A stretch of DNA of 64,000 nt from assembly GCA_021324685.1 (NCBI GenBank), contig JAJPIQ010000032.1, forward strand, positions 88,833-152,832, read 5' to 3'. A program made the position numbers and the translations under genes. Origin of the DNA: Bacteroidota bacterium (GTDB taxonomy: Bacteria > Bacteroidota > Ignavibacteria > Palsa-1295). The notes under the pieces were generated by a model that made no database searches, had not been told where the DNA came from, and was given only the letters and a program-made list of their open reading frames with translations. This document shows, in pieces, positions 56,117-64,000 of this stretch (position 1 is the first letter of the stretch; every line of letters begins with the position of its first letter).

Positions 56117-59100
56117 ATGAAAAAAGTTTTTTTCGGAGTTATCTTAACAATTGTTGTTTCGAATTCATATTCTCAGCCTCGCAATTCTGGTCAAGCAGTC
56201 GTTCCAAAAGGTTGGGAGAACATGGGGCCGATCAGGTGGGGATTCTACACGGCATTTCCGGATTGGACTGACAGTACTTATGCTCCTCTGGACGACTCGT
56301 TGGGGATGAATATGTCATACAATTGGGGCGGTAGCAATATTAGATTAGGGACTTATGGCCTAACGAAAGGATATGTGGCACCGGGAGGATTTTACCCAGG
56401 CGATCCGCTCGACATGACAGCAATGGGTAAGTCCATCATGCAGCGAATCTTTTCACCTTCACCGGGCGTCAGCGATCCGACGCGAATCTATTATTGGCGT
56501 TATAACGACCTGAACATCGCTGGTTCCGGCGCAACATGGCACGATAGCCGATATGACACAAATGATATTTCAGCATACGCAGAATATCCTCAAAATTCCA
56601 CTTTTGTCGATTCGATCGTTGCTCAAGGGAATGAAGGACGAGTGATTCTCGGATATTCCGATCTGCGCGTGGCAGACACAACCGGCTATAATAGCCTTCT
56701 ATATACGAGGCACGATTATCCTTTTGCACATGACACAAATGGCCCAAAAGCATTCTCTGCTATTTTGGAATTCAATCTTGATACCTCGTCAATTATTACG
56801 ACAGGAAGTTCCCTTCCGCTCGATAGTATTCCTTTATTAAAATTCCAGGTACTGTTCAAGCAGGCCGGGCAAACGATAAAGCCGTTCACGCCATTCAAGA
56901 CAAGCAGTAACTTGACGAATCCCGGTTGGTATGCTCTTGCAGATACCACCATCACGCGCGCGATATACCGGACACTCGATTCGGATTGGCGGTCGCCGGA
57001 TTCGCTTGAAAACGGCTCCTTATCCCATAGCTGGAAATTCAAACAGTTACACATCGTTCTAAAATGTCCGATGGGAAGTTATAATAACTTGATCTTCGGG
57101 GATAATAATACAACTGGCGGCGGATGGGGATATGCTTCGGGGCTCGGGAACGATACCCAACTTACTCAACCCGATTTTATCACTGAATATGATAGTTCAA
57201 ACGCAGCATATATTGTAAACTCTCTTGGACCGAAAATGACCCCTCTCGTCGAGATTCGTGTGCTCTCGATGTACCGCGCCACAGCCCGTGTACGGGATGT
57301 AACCTGGCAGGATACAACGGAAGACAAATTTTTCTACCGCCGCCGGATTACACGGGATTCAACTCACTCGCTCAATCCCAATGGAACTATTGGGGGCTAT
57401 GACGATTCATTGCGAACCTATGTAAATTATGTTGCAAGCCTTAAACCAGATACCGTTCAGCGGGAAGTGTTGCATAGCGATTGGAGTCCGTTCGATGGGC
57501 GTTCAACTTCGATTATCGCACTGCTTGATTGGCACCTTTCGAGCCGAAGCATGGCAACACATATCCATTTTGGGGACAATGGGGATTTTACGGAAGAATA
57601 TCGTCGAGAAAGAATGTCGTTCGATGCCCAACCTCCTTCACTTTTCGAGAACCAGGATGCTTCTTATAGTTCCGATCAGTCAGGCTGGTGGTCGGATGGC
57701 GACATGCAACACCCGCTGGATGTATTTCCGAGCGATTATGTGTACTATGCTCGACATGTATCTCCTACATTGCATTGGCCCGATTCAACTCAGGATTATA
57801 TGGTAGGACTTATTATTGGCCGCCAGGATACATCGTCCACGCTAAAAGCTTATAATCAATATACTCTTATGGACGACGATCCTGAAGTTTTACGAGGTTT
57901 ACGAGCATCGAGCTATGTAGCTTTACACCATCCTAAGAACAAAAAATTTTCAATCGAAACCAATGTTCAAGGATGGGGCATAATTCTGACGTATGCTTAT
58001 CAAGATTTCCCATCGGTACCATTTGTTTGGCATTTTTTGCATCCCGATTCCGAATTGTGGGGTAGCCCGCCATCAATTTACCATGTCTGGAATCGATATA
58101 AAGCAAAATACAATCAGCGTCCGACGACACCTGAAGAAACGAGTGTATTGATTTATGGTGCCTTAGCTAATGGAGTAACGGCTTTCAGCGACGCTCAAGT
58201 CTATGATGCTGGAACTCCGATCGGTGGTGGTCCAGGAATTTTTGGACCCGATTCAAGCGCAGAGGATACTGTCCAGCCGCCGTTCGTTCATAATTATAAT
58301 TTTGGCAATCGTCGTTCGTGGTGGGAAGCGCATGATTCTTGGGCAGATTCCCTTTCCAATCATCTTGATGGTCCACTTCCTCCTTATTATCTTGGATACT
58401 CGAATGCATGGAAAGCATTTCGACGAACCAATAATCGAATTAACCAAATTTGGGATACAGTTGACGGCAATTCACGACCGGCGAAAAGATTTGAGTGGTT
58501 GGATGCATATTCAAATCAGCTAACTCATCCGACAGGCCACTATATGGGGCACAATACTGGCTTTAATGGACCTGCTTCATTAATTGGGCCTTCTGATTCA
58601 ATTTCAAAAGCGGCGGCATTTCTTAAAATCGTTAATACATCTCTTGTAAAACGCTGGTCCCGAAATTCTTCACGAGGTTTTATTGATTCGACTGTTGATG
58701 ATACGATTTTTTATGACGCAGATACGGGAAGTTTTGTAGAAGTCGGTCTTTTCCAAGACTCCCTCGGGCCTTCACAAAAAAATTACGCTACGATGCTTGT
58801 GAACACGCGTCTTTGGCCTTCGCTTCGTGATCCAGATGATAGTGGCTATTATAATGCTGGCTTTGAAGCTGCAGCGGACTCAATACAACGTTGCCGTTCC
58901 ACCCTCGGCGACATCGACGTCCGCAAGGTGTACATGAAGCTCGATCTCACGAAAACGGACCCAACATTTGGGAACTCAAGTTATTACGTGGTTCGCGACT
59001 TGTGGCATCCGGACTCGACGTGGCTCCTCAATAAAGATTCCGAGTTCGCGGTCTATATCAAGCCGGGCGATGCGAAGTTCCTCTATTTCGAAAAAGGGAT

Positions 59101-61372
59101 CGCGGTCAACGTTGCGGCGCAGTCGGGCCGTACGGTGGGTCATTCGAACAATCCAGAGTTTTGCTTTAACAACGGCCGCCGAATCGTACAGACCGAAGGC
59201 GGAACGCAGGAACTGGTGACCTACACGCGCGAGCATCAACTCTACGTTTCCAATCCTTCGTCCGGCTTTACGTTCGCCGGAAGCCCGGACCAGTCGGCGG
59301 GCGATAACATCATGACCGGTTACGAGCAACCGCTCGATACGATTTATTCGTGCGCTCGTCCTTCGATCGCGGTCGGCATGAACGATACCTCGGTCGCGCT
59401 CGCATATTGGTATGAGGACAGTTCCGAAAATGGGAAAATCGCTGCCGCCTATCGGAAGACGCCCGGCGCAGCGTGGCAGATCGTCCGGTTCGATACGATC
59501 TATCCTGACACCACAAGCGATTACAGCCTGGTCACGCCGGTCATTACTCCGATCGACGATACGAGCTGGCTCATCGCCGCCGGGAAGCATAGTTCCTCGC
59601 TGCCTCCGGGTGCGATCTGGGGGCAGGTCCTTGTGACTCCCAGGGTGGGTTCTCCGTACAAGGGACCGGTGTATGCGCTGCACCACGATATGGTCCGCGC
59701 GGACGGTTCCGTCGCCCTTGCGAAGTTCCAAACGCTGGCCTCGCGGCCGGTATGGGACACGACGACGTTTTGCTATAACGTTCACATGGCCTGGCAGCAG
59801 GACACGGTCGAAGGCGTTCACCAGATTTATTTCCGGCGATATGCCTTACTGCCAGGCTCGTTCGCGTTTACTCCGCCGGAAGACGTTTCCCGCGGCCTTG
59901 CGGCATGCGATAACGTTCACCCTTCGCTCGCGATGGGCGGGACGTATGAATTTTCGGGATGGCTCACCTGGTCTGGTGTAAAAATGGGAATGGACAGCTT
60001 TTATCACGACCAGTTAGCCTGGGAAACGCAGGTCAGTTACGAGCTCGCGTACCCGTGGTTTGTAACGGGTTCCCCGAACTACTGGCCGGTCGTCCGGGCA
60101 CGCCATGAAGGATTTTCACCTGTCGCCTTTCCCGGTTCCTGGGGAATTTATAGTGTGTTCAAGGACGCCAGTTCATCCTTCCACTATCCCCAGATCGCCA
60201 CGGAGGACCGCCGGTGGGACTATAAATTTGCGGCTCCTTCGGACACCTCCCATGACTGGATACGAATGTTGTATCAGTCGGCAAGCAGTAATATCCGGGC
60301 TGAAGTGTGGGCGCCGAATTGGTTTTATTTTACCGTCAATGAGAATGGCAACGAACCGTCACTTCCTCAGGCGGCCGGGGATTTCGGTCCCTGGCCGGAC
60401 AGCGGGGCCGTCGGACGGTCGATGGTATGGGTTCCGTTCCCGAACACGCAATCGGTGCGTATTACGAACGCATTTTTACCGCGGATCAAACGGACCAATT
60501 CGCATCCCGCCGTCGTCTTATCGACAGGCGGTCATATAGGTTGCGATACGTTGGTGCTCCTGGCCGTTGGCACTCCCATCATCGTTCCGCCTTCGGGGCC
60601 GCCTCCGATCGTCAACTGGAATACCCCGAGCCCATCGCTCAGCGGTCCGGCCGATCCCTGGGTCAACCCCGATCAAATTCCGAATGTCGAAACGACGAAT
60701 AATTTTACGATTGAAGCGTGCGATTCGATCCTCGTCCCGCATGGCACCATTACGACAGGTCTTACGCGGATTCAGGATTCGCTGCATCCTTCTGGAGATT
60801 ATGCCATGCTGCGCCTGGTCCTGCGGCGTGCGGTCGATTCTTCATACTACGCCACCGTGGACTCGATGATCGTTACGAGAACGTCGATCTATTGGCCCTC
60901 GATCACCCCTGGGATCGATCCCGACACTGCGAGGTATCACGTCTCGTGCGGAGCTTCGACCGATTCGGTATTCCTTTCGATGGACGCCGAGCGTGGAGAT
61001 ACTTCGAATTCCATCGAACGGTATTACGTCAACATTATGGACTCCCTGGCCGATAGCCCCGCTCCGAAACTTGCTACCCATCCCGCCGCGCAGCCCGGCC
61101 TAAACAGCCCGATATTAGTTTCAGTCCATCCTAATCCGGCGCGGTCAACCGTGCTCATTTGCGTTGAGGATTTACCCGATGGGGTTCCGGTCTCCGCTAC
61201 GATCGTGAATGAGGCTGGCCAAACAGTGGCGACCCTCTATAATGCAACCCCGGAGGGCGAGATGGGCCTCTGTATGAGAATGGACTGCTCCAATCTTCCA
61301 AATGGAACATACTATGCCTATATTGTAAATGCAATTATGGGTTCTGCGGTCAAGTTTGAAGTGATAAAATAA
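56117..61372 (+). CDS. Giant secreted T9SS protein with mosaic base composition
   Basis: A 1,751-residue protein starting MKKVFFGVILTIVVSNSYSQ, with GGAGGG before the ATG. I see no standard catalytic domain. The N-terminal 930 residues include Trp/Tyr-rich blocks (PSVPFVWHFLHPDSELWGSP); the C-terminal half has aspartate-rich strands and a Pro-rich linker (IIVPPSGPPPIVNWNTPSPS), then a T9SS sorting domain (VSVHPNPARSTVLI ... LPNGTYYAYIVNA). G+C rises sharply near 58880: for example 57901-57960 has 22/60 G+C and 59281-59340 has 36/60. The frame is unbroken, so the gene appears to be a fusion or recombinant. Confidence 0.85.
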   Translation: MKKVFFGVILTIVVSNSYSQPRNSGQAVVPKGWENMGPIRWGFYTAFPDWTDSTYAPLDDSLGMNMSYNWGGSNIRLGTYGLTKGYVAPGGFYPGDPLDMTAMGKSIMQRIFSPSPGVSDPTRIYYWRYNDLNIAGSGATWHDSRYDTNDISAYAEYPQNSTFVDSIVAQGNEGRVILGYSDLRVADTTGYNSLLYTRHDYPFAHDTNGPKAFSAILEFNLDTSSIITTGSSLPLDSIPLLKFQVLFKQAGQTIKPFTPFKTSSNLTNPGWYALADTTITRAIYRTLDSDWRSPDSLENGSLSHSWKFKQLHIVLKCPMGSYNNLIFGDNNTTGGGWGYASGLGNDTQLTQPDFITEYDSSNAAYIVNSLGPKMTPLVEIRVLSMYRATARVRDVTWQDTTEDKFFYRRRITRDSTHSLNPNGTIGGYDDSLRTYVNYVASLKPDTVQREVLHSDWSPFDGRSTSIIALLDWHLSSRSMATHIHFGDNGDFTEEYRRERMSFDAQPPSLFENQDASYSSDQSGWWSDGDMQHPLDVFPSDYVYYARHVSPTLHWPDSTQDYMVGLIIGRQDTSSTLKAYNQYTLMDDDPEVLRGLRASSYVALHHPKNKKFSIETNVQGWGIILTYAYQDFPSVPFVWHFLHPDSELWGSPPSIYHVWNRYKAKYNQRPTTPEETSVLIYGALANGVTAFSDAQVYDAGTPIGGGPGIFGPDSSAEDTVQPPFVHNYNFGNRRSWWEAHDSWADSLSNHLDGPLPPYYLGYSNAWKAFRRTNNRINQIWDTVDGNSRPAKRFEWLDAYSNQLTHPTGHYMGHNTGFNGPASLIGPSDSISKAAAFLKIVNTSLVKRWSRNSSRGFIDSTVDDTIFYDADTGSFVEVGLFQDSLGPSQKNYATMLVNTRLWPSLRDPDDSGYYNAGFEAAADSIQRCRSTLGDIDVRKVYMKLDLTKTDPTFGNSSYYVVRDLWHPDSTWLLNKDSEFAVYIKPGDAKFLYFEKGIAVNVAAQSGRTVGHSNNPEFCFNNGRRIVQTEGGTQELVTYTREHQLYVSNPSSGFTFAGSPDQSAGDNIMTGYEQPLDTIYSCARPSIAVGMNDTSVALAYWYEDSSENGKIAAAYRKTPGAAWQIVRFDTIYPDTTSDYSLVTPVITPIDDTSWLIAAGKHSSSLPPGAIWGQVLVTPRVGSPYKGPVYALHHDMVRADGSVALAKFQTLASRPVWDTTTFCYNVHMAWQQDTVEGVHQIYFRRYALLPGSFAFTPPEDVSRGLAACDNVHPSLAMGGTYEFSGWLTWSGVKMGMDSFYHDQLAWETQVSYELAYPWFVTGSPNYWPVVRARHEGFSPVAFPGSWGIYSVFKDASSSFHYPQIATEDRRWDYKFAAPSDTSHDWIRMLYQSASSNIRAEVWAPNWFYFTVNENGNEPSLPQAAGDFGPWPDSGAVGRSMVWVPFPNTQSVRITNAFLPRIKRTNSHPAVVLSTGGHIGCDTLVLLAVGTPIIVPPSGPPPIVNWNTPSPSLSGPADPWVNPDQIPNVETTNNFTIEACDSILVPHGTITTGLTRIQDSLHPSGDYAMLRLVLRRAVDSSYYATVDSMIVTRTSIYWPSITPGIDPDTARYHVSCGASTDSVFLSMDAERGDTSNSIERYYVNIMDSLADSPAPKLATHPAAQPGLNSPILVSVHPNPARSTVLICVEDLPDGVPVSATIVNEAGQTVATLYNATPEGEMGLCMRMDCSNLPNGTYYAYIVNAIMGSAVKFEVIK

Positions 61373-61947
61373 GAAACTTGGGTTGCAACGTGTGACACCG
61401 CCGGCCCCAAAAACCAGCGACGCTTCATATCAGGAGCGCAAGCTAAAGCATGCGCTACATTGCCGGGAAGGGCACCTTTTTGTGTCGATTTTTGTTCAAT
61501 TTTTTCGCCAAATTTTATAAAAAGTTCCCATTGGTTGTGAGAGTCCCGTCTTCTTTCATAAAGACAGCCAATAAAATTCATGAAAAAAGAATGCGAGTTC
61601 ATGAAAACTCTTCCAACACACAAAATTTTCCTTTCTTCGGGCAAGCTAAAGTCCGATCGAATATTACGAACGGCTTCTGAAAGCCTTCACCGACTGCCTG
61701 CGGTCCGGGCTGAGTTGAGAGGAGTGGGTAGGTTGGCTTTGTAGGATATTTCACGGTCTGTCAGGGAAGATAGGAATGTTGGGCTGAAATAAAAACAGGG
61801 TAAGTGTTAAAATTAAAAAGTTTGTCAGGGCAAAAAACTTAAAAAGGGGGATTCGACTCCGGAAAGAAATTTTACTTTTCTTCCCGGAAATCTTTTCGTA
61901 AATCTCGAAAAATTGGAATTTTGAAAGGGAAACGAAAAATTCAGCGC
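61373..61947. other. Gene-free AT-rich stretch upstream of the malic enzyme
   Basis: A 575-bp region. It contains the repeat at 61436-61461, a partial repeat GCAAGCTAAAGT at 61641-61652 and long A/T runs towards 61900, probably the promoter region of the malic enzyme. I see no gene. Confidence 0.5.
61436..61461 (+). repeat. AAGCTAAAGCATGCGCTAC repeat, near-intact copy
   Basis: GCGCA, AGCTAAAGCA and TGCGCTACATT join into one unit with GCGCA/TGCGC inverted arms. It matches the degenerate cluster before rplJ (52108-52209). Confidence 0.6.
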
Positions 61948-63703
61948 ATGGCACGTCCTTTACGCAATCACAACCTGTCGCGGATTTATGCCGCGGAACC
62001 GACTGTTACGAACGGCACAGGTATGTTCTCTAAAAACCCCTCTTCCAATGGCCATACGGCCCGTAAACGCGTGGAACCTTTTAAGGTCCCGACCAGCCTG
62101 GACCTGCTCCACGATCCGGCGCTCAACAAAGGCCGGGCATTTAACGAGGCCGAACGCCAGGCCCTCGGACTCACGGGACTGCTTCCACCGCGCATTATCA
62201 CGTTAGAAGACCAGGCGAAGCGCGTCATTGCGACCGTCCGTTCCAAGAAGACCGATTTGGACCGCTATAACAGCCTCATCGGCCTTCAGGACCGTAACGA
62301 GACACTGTTCTACTACGTCCTGATCCACCATCTCGAAGAGCTGATGCCGATCATCTACACACCGACGATCGGACAGGCGTGCCAGCAATACGGACATATT
62401 TTTCGGCGGGCGAGGGGCATGTATATCTCGGACCGCGACCGGGGCCATATCCGGGAAGTGCTTGGGAACTGGCCGCAGGACGACGTCCGGGTGATCGTCG
62501 TGACCGATGGGGAACGAGTCTTAGGCCTGGGTGACCTGGGCGCGCACGGAATGGGCATTCCGGTCGGGAAGCTCTCGCTTTACACCGCGTGTGCCGGCGT
62601 CCGGCCGTCGCAAACGCTGCCGATCACGCTCGATGTCGGTACCGACAACGAAGAACTCCTGGCCAGCCCGGTCTATCTTGGACTGCCGCACAAGAGGATG
62701 CGGGGAGGAATACGATCGTTTTATCGAGGAATTTATTTATGCCGCGAACGACCGGTTCCCGGGTGTCCTGATCCAGCTCGAGGACTTCGGCCGCGAAAAT
62801 GCTTTCCGACTGCTCGAGCAATACCGGGACAAAGTCTGCCTGTTCAACGATGACATTCAGGGAACGGCGGCCGTGACCCTTGCGGGACTGCTTTCGTCGC
62901 TTCGGATCACCGGAAAAAAACTGGGCGACCAGACCGTGCTGCTCTTCGGGGCGGGCGAGGCGGCGACGGGCATTGCCGACCTGATCGTCCTTGCGATGGT
63001 CCGGGAAGGAATTCCGGAAGAGACCGCGCGAAGAAAATGCTGGCTGATGGATTCGAAAGGGCTGGTCGTCCGATCGAGGAACGACCTGGCGGATAATAAA
63101 CTCGCCTACGCCCACGAACATGAGCCGCTGCCGGACCTTTTTTCGGCGGTCCAGGCGCTGCGTCCGACGGCCCTGATCGGTGCTTCGGGTAAGTCGAGCG
63201 CCTTTACGCAAGCCGTTCTTTCGACGATGGCCGCCTACAACGAGCACCCGATCGTCTTTGCGTTATCGAACCCGACCTCGCAATCGGAATGCACCGCCGA
63301 AGAATGCTATCAGTTTACCGACGGCCGAGCGATCTTTGCCAGCGGAAGTCCGTTCCCAGAGGTCCGTATGAAAGAACGGACGATCACTCCGGGCCAGGCC
63401 AATAATGCCTATGTTTTTCCGGGGATCGGCCTTGGCGTCATTGCTTCGGGCGCCCGGCGTGTAACGGAAGAGATGTTTTACGAGGCGGCCAAAGCTCTGG
63501 CCGGCGAAGTGACGCCTGCCGACCTGGCGATGGGAAGGATCTATCCGGGCCTGGACCGCGTCCGGGAAGTTTCTGCCGTGATCGCGACGGCGGTCGCGCA
63601 GGTGGCCTTTAAAAAAGAGCTTGCAACGGTCGAGGAACCGCCGAATGTCCTGGGTTGGCTCGAGTCGCTGATGTATGTGCCCGATTATGCGTCGTATGTT
63701 TAA
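61948..63703 (+). pseudogene. maeA: Malic enzyme (malate dehydrogenase, decarboxylating), frameshifted
   Basis: Two frames together encode a full malic enzyme of about 585 residues. The first (from ATG 61948) has [40 protein letters not shown] and ends correctly at [11 protein letters not shown]. The rest continues in the next frame: [49 protein letters not shown] and LLFGAGEAATGIADL (NAD(P) site). The break is at a four-G run (62702-62705); one more G would restore MRGEEYDRF. It is either a sequencing error or a real inactivation. The enzyme turns malate into pyruvate and CO2. Confidence 0.85.
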
Positions 63704-64000
63704 ATGGTTGCCAGTCCTGCTCGTGGGCGCCGTAACGAGCGCCATGGGAAAGACCGGCAGGGAACCGAAAAAAATAACGATCCAGGACCTGCTCCCGAAA
63801 CGGTCGCAAGGGGAGCTGGTCAAGCTCCTGGGCGCCGCGACGATCAGCGATTCCTCCGATATCCTGCCCAGCCGCGAAAGTACATTGCCGCTGAAATTGA
63901 AAGAACTCATTTTCGAGCCGGTCAACTTCGAAGGATTTCGGTCGATCGTCGAAGCGACCCTTGCGGGGGACAGCACGATGACGCTGCAGATCTTCCTTCC
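63687..64000 (+). CDS. Exported protein of unknown function (partial at window edge)
   Basis: The ATG at 63687 overlaps the malic enzyme end by 17 nt and opens a frame to the window edge (104 codons): MRRMFKWLPVLLVGAVTSAM is a signal peptide or membrane anchor. Then PKKITIQDLLPKRSQGELVK and LKLKELIFEPVNFEGFRSIV follow. The rest lies outside the window and no family can be named. Confidence 0.6.
   Translation, partial: MRRMFKWLPVLLVGAVTSAMGKTGREPKKITIQDLLPKRSQGELVKLLGAATISDSSDILPSRESTLPLKLKELIFEPVNFEGFRSIVEATLAGDSTMTLQIFL

Overview
The window looks like a chromosomal segment of a Bacteroidota/Chlorobiota-type bacterium, possibly of the Kapabacteria/Ignavibacteria kind, carrying the early region of an integrated phage at its left end. 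Five secreted proteins end in a type IX secretion (T9SS) sorting-like domain, most starts lack a Shine-Dalgarno sequence, and at least two promoter-like sites match the Bacteroidota TAnnTTTG box. The lineage is inference; no rRNA gene is present.

1-8490, integrated phage or phage-like element. A leftward early operon encodes two HTH-like regulators, a Sak4/AAA recombinase, a DUF669/SSB-like protein, two tandem paralogues of unknown function (one frameshifted), a RuvC-like resolvase, small phage proteins and the start of DnaB. Rightward genes are a repressor, a small ORF, a tyrosine integrase with an inserted domain and a coiled-coil protein with two winged-helix domains. A terminator and tRNA-Asn close the element. 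Structural genes, if any, lie left of the window.

8491-29400, housekeeping and envelope genes. These are a GT-C-like membrane protein, a pirin/FMN-reductase/RidA/oligopeptide-binding-protein run, dacB, alaS, a DUF559 nuclease beside an inverted pair of REP-like repeats, an FMN hydroxy-acid oxidase, ClpS, a NifU-like scaffold with Mrp, two more GT-C-like proteins, a cytochrome c lipoprotein, a NUDIX hydrolase and an outer-membrane protein.

29400-41840. A gene-free stretch with probable small RNA or attenuator structures precedes sucD, whose product has a histone-H1-like basic tail. Then come ndk and a detached rplO-secY-map group. An envelope-glycan cluster follows, with two OafA-type acyltransferases, a fourth copy of the GT-C family and a different GT-C protein.

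41840-64000. This part has a large BNR-repeat T9SS protein, two OmpH/Skp chaperones, ispD, an APC-family permease, two outer-membrane proteins and rplJ-rplL without rpoBC. Three T9SS proteins follow; the last, about 1,750 residues, changes base composition sharply inside the gene. The window ends with a frameshifted malic enzyme and a partial secreted protein. Several short repeat families recur: tandem GNRA-loop hairpins, AAGCTAAAGCATGCGC repeats and GATTACGCTGAT repeats.
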